From Ensifer sp. Root278 (GTDB lineage: Bacteria; Pseudomonadota; Alphaproteobacteria; Rhizobiales; Rhizobiaceae): DNA of 64,000 nt. The stretch spans positions 565,365 to 629,364 of the forward strand of contig NZ_LMJJ01000040.1 in NCBI RefSeq assembly GCF_001429285.1. Direction: 5' to 3'. The notes under the pieces are model-generated. The model was not told where the DNA came from, did no database searches, and was given only the letters and a program-made list of their open reading frames with translations. The translations under genes were made by a program, and so were the position numbers. Below are positions 25,701 to 33,348 of the stretch, piece after piece (within the stretch, counting starts at the first letter, position 1; each line of letters begins with the position of its first letter).

Positions 25701-27605
25701 GTGAACTGGTCCAGGCCTCTCAGGGTGCACCTCAGCGTTCTGGTCGTCGCCTTGCTCATCTGCACGGCGACGCCGATCATCTGGATGGCGTTCAGCCAGG
25801 GCAGGGCGGCGGCCGTTCTCGGCGGCGCCAAGCACATGCGCGAGATGAGCTTTCGGCTGATCGAAGGCTACAGGAATGCGTTGGAAGGCGGACATGAGGC
25901 CGTCGGACTGGCGTCCGCGGTACCTCAGCTCATACCCACGCCGCCTGCGGAACTTGAGGCAAAACAGCAGTTCTTCCTGGAGGTGCTTCGAAGCGTGTCC
26001 AACGCGACGAGCATCTATGCCGGTTATCCTGACGGTTCCTACGTGCAGGTGATCAACACCGAGAGGGACTATGTCCGCCAGAGCCTTTCGGCGCCGGCGG
26101 AGGCGAACTTCGCCATCCGGACGATCACGCCCAGGCAGGGTTCGCAGGCTCAGTCGACCCTTCAGTTTCTCGACCGCGAGACAAGGCCGATCGGAGAGCC
26201 GAGGTTTGAGCCGACATCCTTCGATCCACGGCAACGTCCGTGGTATCAGGCCGCCGTTTCAAGCGGTGCGCCGGTGTCCGTCGGGCCCTTCGTCGCGGGA
26301 ACGCTCCGGGTTCCGACGCTCGCTTTGGCCGCGCCGATGAAGGGCGACCACCGGGTCGTGGTTGGCGTCAACATTCACCTGCAGACCGTCAGCCGGCTGC
26401 TCGATCCGCGGGAGATTTCGCCGCGCGCCCGGTCCTTCATCATCGGCGACGGCGACACGATCGTCGCCCATTCCGACCCGGCGATCATGGGCAGGATCTT
26501 GGGAACCTGGTCGGGCGGGCGCGCCGTCGACATGGGCAGCCTCGACATGAGCGTGGAGGCCGTGGCGCGACTGCGCAAGGATCCGCGCTATGCCAATGGT
26601 GGCCTTGCCGAGATTGATCTTGAGGGCGAAAGCTATCTGGCGCAGGTCGCGCCGGTCAGCGTTGACGGCCTGTTCAAGGGGAGCTCGGTCGCAATCGTCG
26701 TGCCGCTCGACGATCTCGTGGCGCAGGCCAACCGGTTGCTGGTGCGCAACCTGTTGATTGCCGCCGGCCTTCTGGTGGCCGGCGTGTTCGGATCGCTGAT
26801 GCTGTCGCGGGTGATCAGCCAGAAGCTTTACCGGCTTGCCGACGAGGCGCGCCGGATCGGCGATCTGAATTTCACCGGCAAGGGCGTGGCGCATTCGTGG
26901 ATCACCGAGATCAACACGCTCGGGGGCGCGCTTGCTGCCAGCCGCCGTGCCATCGTGCAATTTGCGCTCTACGTGCCGCGCGAGGTGGTGCGGCGGATCA
27001 TAGACCCTCAGGGCGGGGCGGTGGTCAAGGGCAGGCGGCAGGAGGTGACGGCACTCTTCACCGACATTCGCGACTTCACCACCATTTCCGAGCAGCATTC
27101 GCCGGAGGATGTGGTCGACATTCTCTCTGCCTATTTCGAGCTCCTGAACGGCATCGCCGAAGAGCATGGCGGGACCGTGGTGCAATATCTCGGCGATTCC
27201 ATCTTCGTCGTGTGGAATGCGCCCGTCGAGGATATCAGGCACGCCGAACACGGCTGTCGTTGCGCGCTGGCGATGAAGGCGGCGGTCGAGGGCCTGAATG
27301 CTGCCAACCGCCAGGCGGGCCGGCCCGAATTGTTCACACGCTTCGGTCTGCACACCGGTCCGGCCGTCGTCGGCAGCATCGGGGCGGCCTCGCGCCAGCA
27401 ATACACGGCCATGGGCGACACCATCAACGTCGCCTCCAGGCTCGAAGGGTTGAACAAGGAGTTCAATACGTCGATCCTGGTGAGCGTCGCCGTGCACGAC
27501 GCGGTCGCCCGCAGCTTTGTTTTCCGCGAAATCGGGCTAGTGCAGGTCAAGGGACGCGCTGCGAAGATCGACCTTTGGGAACTGGTGGGGGAACGCGGCG
27601 GGTAG
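25701..27605 (+). CDS. Membrane receptor nucleotide cyclase (dCache-HAMP-cyclase)
   Basis: 634 residues from a GTG with GGGGGAG five bases upstream. TM1 is near residues 10-32 (VLVVALLICTATPIIWMAF), then an extracytoplasmic dCache-like sensor of about 310 residues with RQRPWYQAAVSSG, TM2 near 348-368 (LLIAAGLLVAGVFGSLML), a HAMP segment and a class III cyclase domain. Catalytic Asp residues are in LFTDIRDF (about 455) and YLGDSIFVVW (about 498), and GDTINVASRLEGL gives Asn and Arg. The adenine-contacting Lys expected just before GDS is Gln (VVQYLGD), a variant seen in a bacterial subgroup. It probably turns a periplasmic ligand signal into cAMP or cGMP. Confidence 0.88.
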   Translation: MNWSRPLRVHLSVLVVALLICTATPIIWMAFSQGRAAAVLGGAKHMREMSFRLIEGYRNALEGGHEAVGLASAVPQLIPTPPAELEAKQQFFLEVLRSVSNATSIYAGYPDGSYVQVINTERDYVRQSLSAPAEANFAIRTITPRQGSQAQSTLQFLDRETRPIGEPRFEPTSFDPRQRPWYQAAVSSGAPVSVGPFVAGTLRVPTLALAAPMKGDHRVVVGVNIHLQTVSRLLDPREISPRARSFIIGDGDTIVAHSDPAIMGRILGTWSGGRAVDMGSLDMSVEAVARLRKDPRYANGGLAEIDLEGESYLAQVAPVSVDGLFKGSSVAIVVPLDDLVAQANRLLVRNLLIAAGLLVAGVFGSLMLSRVISQKLYRLADEARRIGDLNFTGKGVAHSWITEINTLGGALAASRRAIVQFALYVPREVVRRIIDPQGGAVVKGRRQEVTALFTDIRDFTTISEQHSPEDVVDILSAYFELLNGIAEEHGGTVVQYLGDSIFVVWNAPVEDIRHAEHGCRCALAMKAAVEGLNAANRQAGRPELFTRFGLHTGPAVVGSIGAASRQQYTAMGDTINVASRLEGLNKEFNTSILVSVAVHDAVARSFVFREIGLVQVKGRAAKIDLWELVGERGG

Positions 27606-27629
27606 GGCCGGCGGATCGCGCCGCCTGCC

Positions 27630-28220
27630 TCATCGATCCGCCAGAAAGCCCGAGACCAGTGCGCGGAAAGCATCAATCGCCTTCGGCAGCACGGCCTGCG
27701 GATCATCACTGGCGGCGACCCATAGGGCGGCGTTGAGCGCGGCACCGCTCAAGAGCCTTGCGGCGGCTTCCGGATCAACCGGCTTCAGCACGCCTTTCTC
27801 CAGCAGCTGCTCCACCGACCGCTTCGTCGCCACCAGGCAGCTGTTCTGGCTCGGCCATTTCGAGGGGTCGCCGAGCACGGCGGGGCCGTCGAGCAGCACG
27901 ATGCGCTGGACCTCCGGGTCGAGCGCCATCTCGATATAGGCGGCACCTTCCGCAAGCATGGACTGCCAGGCGTCGTCGTTTGCGCCGCCGATCTCCTTGG
28001 CGCGCGCGGCCATTTCGCCGTCGATCTCATTGACGACGGCGGCGAGCAGCCCGCGTTTGTCGCCGAAATTATGGTAGAGCGCGCCGCGCGTCAGGCCGAC
28101 ATCGGCGGTGAGCTCATCCATGGAAGCGGCGGCGTAACCCTTTTCGGCGAAGGCCTTTCGGCCCGCCGCTATCAGCTTCACGCGGTTTTCTTCCATCGTT
28201 TCCTGGCGCGTTCTGGCCAT
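27630..28220 (-). CDS. TetR/AcrR family repressor
   Basis: 196 residues. The N-terminal HTH is AGRKAFAEKGYAAASMDELTADVGLTRGALYHNFGDKRGLLAAV, a standard TetR motif, followed by a helical ligand-binding domain. It diverges from the RidA-like gene, and the 168 bases between them hold three related palindromes, so it very likely represses both itself and ridA-like transcription until an unknown ligand is present. Confidence 0.92.
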   Translation of the reverse strand: MARTRQETMEENRVKLIAAGRKAFAEKGYAAASMDELTADVGLTRGALYHNFGDKRGLLAAVVNEIDGEMAARAKEIGGANDDAWQSMLAEGAAYIEMALDPEVQRIVLLDGPAVLGDPSKWPSQNSCLVATKRSVEQLLEKGVLKPVDPEAAARLLSGAALNAALWVAASDDPQAVLPKAIDAFRALVSGFLADR

Positions 28221-28230
28221 GTTGTCCTCA

Positions 28231-28305
28231 AATTCATATACGATGCGTATATGAATTTGACATACGCGCCGTATTTGGTTAGTTCATATACGTGGCGTAT
28301 ATCAA
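28231..28305. promoter_or_regulatory. Three TetR-type operators between the tetR and RidA-like genes
   Basis: Site 1: AATTCATATACG-ATG-CGTATATGAATT at 28231-28257, perfect 12-bp arms. Site 2: ATACG-CGC-CGTAT at 28262-28274, core only. Site 3: TTCATATACG-TGG-CGTATAT at 28283-28302, with one mismatch in the outer arm. Site 1 lies 11 bases upstream of the tetR start codon. Confidence 0.85.
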
Positions 28306-28388
28306 ATGAAGCAGGTTTTGTGAAGTTCTGCCGGATCGGGCAGCGCTCGCCCGTTTCTGCGCCCTGGATTTAGCAAAGGACCAGACAG

Positions 28389-28811
28389 ATGACTTCACGC
28401 GACGCAATCTTTCCCGCAAACAGGCACGCGCTTTACGAGGCCCACGGCTATTCGGCCGCGATCCGCTCTCAGGATCTGCTGTTCGTGTCCGGGCAGGTGG
28501 GGAGCCGCGAGGACGGCTCGCCCGAACCGGATTTCGCCCGCCAGGTCGAGCGCGCCTTCGACAATCTCAAGGCAACGCTCGCCGCGGCCGGCTGCAGCTT
28601 TGACGACATCGTCGATGTCACCACCTTCCACACCGACCCGGAAAACCAGTTCGAGACGATCATGACAATCAAGAACCGGATCTTCCCGGAAAAGCCCTAT
28701 CCGAATTGGACCGCCATCGGCGTCAACTGGCTTGCCGGCTTTGATTTCGAGATCAAGGTGATTGCGCGGATTCCGGAGAGTGCTGGAGTTGGGCGCGAGC
28801 GGGCGGCCTGA
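28389..28811 (+). CDS. RidA/YjgF-family protein lacking the catalytic Arg
   Basis: 140 residues of the RidA trimer fold: LLFVSGQVGSREDGS, then AFDNLKATLAAAGCSFDDIVDVTTFHTD. RidA hydrolyses reactive enamine/imine intermediates using an Arg in the R-x-x-x-E-V-(A/S)-x-L region near residue 105. Here that region reads YPNWTAIGVNWLAG with no Arg, so the enzyme is not a classical deaminase and may bind a different ligand. It diverges from the TetR gene and carries its operators. Confidence 0.85.
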   Translation: MTSRDAIFPANRHALYEAHGYSAAIRSQDLLFVSGQVGSREDGSPEPDFARQVERAFDNLKATLAAAGCSFDDIVDVTTFHTDPENQFETIMTIKNRIFPEKPYPNWTAIGVNWLAGFDFEIKVIARIPESAGVGRERAA

Positions 28812-28861
28812 CACCGCCGGTAGACCGCTGACAAAGCCGAAATGCTTTTTGGCGAGGGTTG

Positions 28862-28889
28862 TCCCATTCTCCCTCATCCTCGCCCCTGT
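28862..28889. repeat. Left part of a dispersed repeat split by the IS
   Basis: TCCCATTCTCCCTCATCCTC runs to the insertion point, continuing directly into GGCGGGGATCCAGCGGCCCG at 30151 once the IS and one CCTGT copy are removed. The target of the insertion was therefore an intergenic repeat rather than a gene. Confidence 0.55.
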
Positions 28890-30145
28890 TGTTCAGTCCG
28901 GGGAGATACCTGACAGGTGTTCGGGGAGATAGCTGACACATCATCGGCTGGATTTGGTCTTGAGGAGATCGGTCCATGCCCTGGCGAGAGGTGTCGGCGA
29001 TGGAAGAACGTCGCGAGTTCGTTCGTCTGGCGATGATGGAAGGAGCGAACCGGCGGGAGCTTTGCCGTCGGTTCGGCATCAGCGCGGATGTTGGCTACAA
29101 GTGGCTGGCGCGATGGGCGGCAGGCGATGGCGATCTGGGGGACCGGTCGCGTCGTCCTCATGCCAGTCCCGGCCGCTGCAGCGAGAGGATCGAAGCTGCG
29201 GCGCTTTCGGTGCGCGACGCTCATCCGGCCTGGGGCGCCCGCAAGATCGCCGCCTGCCTGCGGCGCGACGGGCTGGAGCCGCCGGCGGTCTCGACCGTCC
29301 ACGCGATATTGCGCCGTCACGGCCGGATCGATGGCTTCCCGACTTGTCCCGGCAAGGCCTGGCAACGCTTCGAAAAAGCCGAACCCAATCAGCTCTGGCA
29401 GATGGACTTCAAGGGCTGGGTCAAGCCGACGGGAGGCGAGCGTTGCCATCCCCTGACCATCGTCGACGATCATTCCCGCTTCTCGCCCTGCCTGAGGGCG
29501 TGTGCCGACCAGCAGGGCGTGACGGTCAAGGCTGAGCTGACGCGGACCTTCCGGCGCTATGGCCTGCCCCAGGCCTTCTTCGTCGATAACGGCCAGCCCT
29601 GGGGCGAACCGGGCGGCGAGCGGTGGACCCGCCTGTGCGTCTGGCTGCTCAAGCTCGGCGTCGAGGTGTGGCACAGCCGGCCCTACCATCCCCAGAGCCG
29701 CGGCAAGATCGAACGCTTCCACCGAACTCTGGAGGCCGAAGTCCTCGATCTGCGCGGCTTCAGCGATCTGGGCCAGGCCCAGATCGCCTTCGATCGCTGG
29801 CGTGAGATCTACAATCACCAACGGCCCCACGAAGCCCTGGGCCAGAACCCGCCAGCCAGCCGTTACCGACCGAGCGCACGGGCCATGCCCGGCTGCCTCC
29901 TCGACCCGCATTACGACAGCGGCGACGTCGTCTCCACCACCAAGGCCTATGTCAGCTTCAAGGGCAGGCTATGGCGTGTGCCAAGAGCCTTCTGCGGAGA
30001 ACGCCTCGCTATCCGCCCCCTGACCCGGGACGGCACCTATGGCGTCTTCTTCGCCTCACACAAGGTCGCAACCATCGACTTGACCAAACCCAAAACTGTC
30101 AGTCATCTCTCCGAACAGGTGTCCGCTATCTCCCCGGACTGAACA
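28890..30145 (+). mobile_element. IS481-type insertion sequence, apparently intact
   Basis: 1256 bases bounded by inverted repeats of about 49 bp: TGTTCAGTCCGGGGAGATA at the left end and its reverse complement at the right end, with further matches in a second GGAGAT..CTGACA block. CCTGT at 28885-28889 and 30146-30150 is a direct 5-bp target duplication, so this is a simple insertion. It carries one transposase gene. It lies 3' of the RidA-like gene. Confidence 0.92.
28976..30142 (+). CDS. IS481-family DDE transposase
   Basis: 388 residues, full length and without frameshift. An N-terminal helix-turn-helix (RRELCRRFGISADVGYKWLARW) precedes the DDE integrase core with Asp near 144 (QMDFKG), Asp near 203 (FFVDNGQPWG) and Glu near 245 (GKIERFHRT). 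It should bind the ends and cut and join the element. The stop lies inside the right inverted repeat. An ATG at 28999 is an alternative start. Confidence 0.92.
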   Translation: MPWREVSAMEERREFVRLAMMEGANRRELCRRFGISADVGYKWLARWAAGDGDLGDRSRRPHASPGRCSERIEAAALSVRDAHPAWGARKIAACLRRDGLEPPAVSTVHAILRRHGRIDGFPTCPGKAWQRFEKAEPNQLWQMDFKGWVKPTGGERCHPLTIVDDHSRFSPCLRACADQQGVTVKAELTRTFRRYGLPQAFFVDNGQPWGEPGGERWTRLCVWLLKLGVEVWHSRPYHPQSRGKIERFHRTLEAEVLDLRGFSDLGQAQIAFDRWREIYNHQRPHEALGQNPPASRYRPSARAMPGCLLDPHYDSGDVVSTTKAYVSFKGRLWRVPRAFCGERLAIRPLTRDGTYGVFFASHKVATIDLTKPKTVSHLSEQVSAISPD

Positions 30146-30150
30146 CCTGT

Positions 30151-30275
30151 GGCGGGGATCCAGCGGCCCGACGTCGGTCGGGTCAAAAGACCTTTCAGCC
30201 CAAGGACTTGGGCTGGTCCGCAGTTCCATTGGAACTGCTAGAGATTCCTGTGACGAGCACAGGAATGACGGAGAT
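30151..30275. repeat. Dispersed rhizobial repeat, right part
   Basis: GGCGGGGATCCAGCGGCCCG, then TCGGTCGGGTCAAAAGACC and TTCCTGTGACGAGCACAGGAA, the last being a CCTGTG..CACAGG hairpin. A related CTCTGTGACAAGCACAGAG hairpin is at 61631. The rest of the gap to 30391 shows nothing. Confidence 0.6.
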
Positions 30276-30391
30276 TTTGGCTGACGCACCGGCTTCTCCC
30301 GCAAGCTTACAATGATCAAACATAGTTTTGTCAGCAGTCTGTCGGGTGGCTTAGTGCCGCCCGGAACAGTAACGCCGGATAATGCCCACGC

Positions 30392-31249
30392 CTAATGCAG
30401 ATGCACCAGCTTGTCCGGGTTGCGCACCACATAGATCGCCACCACCTTGCCGTCCTCGATCTCAAGCGCGGTCGTCTGCAACTCGCCGTCGGCTTCCCTC
30501 GTTACGAAGCCGGGGAGACCGTTGATGAAGCCGGTGCGCACCAGGGTTGAGCCGTGTTTGGCAAAGAGGGCGGCCAGTTGCTGGTGCACCTTCATGACGG
30601 CATCGAAGCCGAGGATTGGCCGCATCGCCGCCGGGCGTTTGCCGCCGCCGTCGGAATGGACGCTGACATCGGCCGCCAGCATCGCGCCGAGCGTCTTCAT
30701 GTCGCCGTTTCTGGAGGCCGCGAAGAAGGCATTGGCCAGTTCGAGCCCACGCTGTTGTTCGATCTGGAAGCGCGGTCGTTCCTCGCGCACATGGGTACGG
30801 GCACGGGCCGCGAGCTGGCGGCAGGCGGCGGCATCGCGGTCGATCGTCGTTGCGACTTCGTCGAAACTCAGGCCGAAGACGTCGTGCAACAGGAAGGCGG
30901 CGCGCTCCAGCGGGGAGAGCCGTTCAAGCGCAAGCATCAGGGGCAGGGTGACGTCATCCTCCGGCTCCTCCTCGACCACGGGGTCGGGCAGCCAGGGGCC
31001 GACATAGGTTTCGCGCTTGAGCCGCGCGGATTTCAATTGGTCGAGGCAGAGCCTGGTCACGGTACGGCGCAGGAAGGCTTCGGGTTCGCGCACAGCCGCA
31101 CGGTCGGCCCCCATCCAGCGGATGAAGGCCTCCTGAACCATGTCCTCGGCATCGGCGACCGAGCCGAGCATGCGGTAGGCGACGCGGATCAGCTTCGGAC
31201 GCAGCGGGTCGAAAACCGCCGCTGCGTCCTCTTGGGGGGTGCCCGTCAT
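30392..31249 (-). CDS. ECF41-type sigma factor with SnoaL-like C-terminal domain
   Basis: 285 residues. Sigma region 2 (LIRVAYRMLGSVADAEDMVQEAFIRW) and region 4 (LSPLERAAFLLHDVFGLSFDEVA) are followed by a SnoaL/NTF2-like domain. The ECF41 hallmarks are all present: GPWLPDP in the linker, SDGGGK in the C-terminal domain and RNPDKLV at the end. In this group the fused domain controls sigma activity in place of an anti-sigma factor. Its start overlaps the stop of the CMD gene by one base (TGATG), so they are translationally coupled. It probably transcribes its own operon. Confidence 0.93.
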   Translation of the reverse strand: MTGTPQEDAAAVFDPLRPKLIRVAYRMLGSVADAEDMVQEAFIRWMGADRAAVREPEAFLRRTVTRLCLDQLKSARLKRETYVGPWLPDPVVEEEPEDDVTLPLMLALERLSPLERAAFLLHDVFGLSFDEVATTIDRDAAACRQLAARARTHVREERPRFQIEQQRGLELANAFFAASRNGDMKTLGAMLAADVSVHSDGGGKRPAAMRPILGFDAVMKVHQQLAALFAKHGSTLVRTGFINGLPGFVTREADGELQTTALEIEDGKVVAIYVVRNPDKLVHLH

Positions 31250-31719
31250 CAGGCGGCCTTCTCGGCTGCGGCCTTTGCCTCTGCCGGATCGACCCAGAGG
31301 CCAAAGCCGACGGCCAGGCGGTTCCAGCCATTGATGACGTTGATCATCAGCGTGAGCTTCACCTGTTCCTCCTCGGTGAAATGGTCCTTCAGCGCTTCGT
31401 AGGCCTGTTCATGGGTGTGGCCTTCCGAAAGCCGCGTCAGCGCTTCGGTCCAGCCTAGCGCGGCGCGCTCGCGATCGGAATAGCACGGCGCCTCGCGCCA
31501 GGCCGCAAGCAAGTAGATGCGCTGCTCGGTCTCGCCCTTGGCGCGCGCTTCCTGGGTGTGCATGTTGATGCAGTTGGCGCAGCCATTGATCTGCGAGGCG
31601 CGGATCTTGACGAGTTCGATGATGGTCGGGTCCAGGCTCGCGGCAACGGCGACGGAGGTGCCCATCCAGTTTTTCATCAGCTGGGGGGCGGCAGCGAAAA
31701 GGTCGATCTTGGCAGTCAT
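31249..31719 (-). CDS. Carboxymuconolactone decarboxylase (AhpD-like) protein
   Basis: 156 residues. CANCINMHT supplies the AhpD-type redox pair Cys47 and Cys50 with His54. The family includes peroxide-linked disulphide reductases and decarboxylases. CMD genes are the classical genomic partners of ECF41 sigma factors. I use the ATG at 31719 (AAAGGA upstream), because the longer frame to 31752 would run into the promoter. Together with the sigma factor it forms a self-contained stress operon; the inducing signal is unknown. Confidence 0.9.
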   Translation of the reverse strand: MTAKIDLFAAAPQLMKNWMGTSVAVAASLDPTIIELVKIRASQINGCANCINMHTQEARAKGETEQRIYLLAAWREAPCYSDRERAALGWTEALTRLSEGHTHEQAYEALKDHFTEEEQVKLTLMINVINGWNRLAVGFGLWVDPAEAKAAAEKAA

Positions 31720-31752
31720 GGTTCCGTTTCCTTTCGTTGGTTCCGATACCAT

Positions 31753-31779
31753 GACGAGCGAGCTACGGCCGGTGTGACA
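31753..31779 (-). promoter_or_regulatory. ECF41-type promoter of the CMD-sigma operon
   Basis: On the minus strand TGTCACA, 16 bases, CGTC, which fits the reported ECF41 consensus (TGTCACA-N16-CGTC) exactly. The -10 end is 33 bases before the CMD start codon. Confidence 0.85.
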
Positions 31780-31920
31780 TCGGCGCGAAATTTTTTACGG
31801 AATCTTTTGCGGCGGGCTCGTCGGTAGCTTGGTTGATGCAACATTTGAAGGCGCATCTGGCGGCATCCTTCCCCGTCCGATCACGCCCTTTCCACCCGCG
31901 ATCCACACGGTCGGCAGCGC

Positions 31921-32184
31921 CTATTCGGCGGAAGGTTGGCTGCGGCGTTCCAATATGGACTGAAACAGATCGGCCTGGCGCTCGGCGGCGAGGCGAATTT
32001 TCTTGAGCTGTCCGAGCAACGAGCCGAAGGCCGCAAGCGCGATGCCTGCGCCGACGGTCGGCAATGCCGACTGCACGGCAAGAATAATGCCCAGCCAGCC
32101 GAAAGACGGCACGATTGCGTGCAGCGCATCCGCCAGCGATACGACGATAAGCACCGCTCCGGCAATTTTCAGAAAAGTGTCCAT
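31921..32184 (-). CDS. Small two-helix membrane protein
   Basis: 87 residues. Two hydrophobic segments (IAGAVLIVVSLADALHAIV and LGIILAVQSALPTVGAGIALAAFGSLL) are followed by a charged C-terminal tail (QLKKIRLAAERQADLFQSILERR) that could form a short coiled coil. GGAG lies eight bases before the ATG. I do not recognise a family. It diverges from the ABC transporter operon and is separated from it by about 175 bases. Confidence 0.65.
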   Translation of the reverse strand: MDTFLKIAGAVLIVVSLADALHAIVPSFGWLGIILAVQSALPTVGAGIALAAFGSLLGQLKKIRLAAERQADLFQSILERRSQPSAE

Positions 32185-32359
32185 GGCAGTTTCTCCACTC
32201 GCATTCCGTGCAAACTTTCTCCGTCTGCACGTCTTGTCAAGGGAGCGTGCGTTCTCTCGCTAAGGGAGCGCGACAGGGGGCTTGCGGTTCTGGTCTGTCA
32301 TACCCCTGTAAAACGTCCTCTCTATCCCTCGGCGCCAGTTTCAACACGAGGGTATATCC

Positions 32360-33340
32360 ATGAAATCCTTTGTTTCCGTCCTTGCCGGCGCTCTCGTCGC
32401 GGGCCTGCTTTCGACCGCGGCCTACGCCGAAAGCCTGGTGCTCTATACCAGCCAGCCGAACGAGGACGCGCAGGCGACCGTCGATGCGTTCCAGGCGGCC
32501 AATCCGGGCATCGAGGTCGAATGGGTGCGCGAGGGCACGACGAAGATCATGGCGAAGCTGATGGCCGAGATCGAAGCCGGCAATCCGGTCGCCGACGTGC
32601 TCTTGATCGCCGACACCGTGACGATGCAGCGGCTGAAGGAAGCCGGGCATCTGGCCGACTACAAGTCGCCGGAAGCGGGCAACTACGATGCTTCGCTCTA
32701 TGATGCCGACGGCGCCTATTACTCCACCAAGATGATCACGACCGGCATCGTCTACAACACCGCGGCCGCGATGAAGCCTGCCGGCTGGCAGGATCTCACA
32801 AAGCCGGAAGCCAAGGGCCTCGTGACCATGCCGAGCCCGCTGACCTCGGGCGCGGCGCTGATCCATGCGCAGACGCTGACCAACATCGATGGTCTCGGCT
32901 GGGACTATTACAAGGCGCTCGCGGCAAATGGTGCCACGGCCGCTGGCGGCAACGGCGGCGTGCTGAAGGCGGTTGCGACCGGCGAGAAGGCCTATGGCAT
33001 GCTCGTCGATTTCATGGCGATCCGCGAAAAGGCCAAGGGCGCGCCGGTGGAATTCGTCTTCCCGGCCGAGGGCGTTTCGGCTGTGACCGAACCAGTCGGC
33101 ATCCTGAAGACTGCCAAGAACGTCGACGCCGCCAAGAAGTTCGTCGACTTCCTGCTTTCCGAGGAGGGCCAGAAGACGGCGGTGAAGATGGGCTACATCC
33201 CGGCCCGCAACGGCGTGGCGCTGCCCGAGGGCTATCCGGCCCGCGAGACGATCAAGGTGTTGCCGGTCAACGCCGCCGACGCGGTGAAGAACTCCGACGC
33301 CGACCTCAAGACTTTCTCCGGCATCTTCGGCACGAACTGA
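32360..33340 (+). CDS. ABC transporter substrate-binding protein, Fe(III)-type
   Basis: 326 residues. A signal peptide (MKSFVSVLAGALVAGLLSTAAYA) is followed by a bilobal binding protein of the AfuA/FbpA class: LVLYTSQPNEDAQATVDAFQ, then GNPVADVLLIADTVTMQRL, YYSTKMITTGIVYN, and EPVGILKTAKNVDAAKKFVDFLLS. Related proteins carry ferric iron; some carry phosphonates or thiamine, so the substrate is not certain. First gene of a three-gene operon, eight bases before the permease. Confidence 0.85.
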   Translation: MKSFVSVLAGALVAGLLSTAAYAESLVLYTSQPNEDAQATVDAFQAANPGIEVEWVREGTTKIMAKLMAEIEAGNPVADVLLIADTVTMQRLKEAGHLADYKSPEAGNYDASLYDADGAYYSTKMITTGIVYNTAAAMKPAGWQDLTKPEAKGLVTMPSPLTSGAALIHAQTLTNIDGLGWDYYKALAANGATAAGGNGGVLKAVATGEKAYGMLVDFMAIREKAKGAPVEFVFPAEGVSAVTEPVGILKTAKNVDAAKKFVDFLLSEEGQKTAVKMGYIPARNGVALPEGYPARETIKVLPVNAADAVKNSDADLKTFSGIFGTN

Positions 33341-33348
33341 TATCGGGA

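Noticed and set aside
28874-29911. 345-codon minus-strand frame opposite the transposase
   Set aside because: Antisense of a full IS481 transposase with DDE residues; no independent support.
30392-31402. Plus-strand frames opposite the sigma factor
   Set aside because: The minus strand has all ECF41 motifs and a matching promoter.
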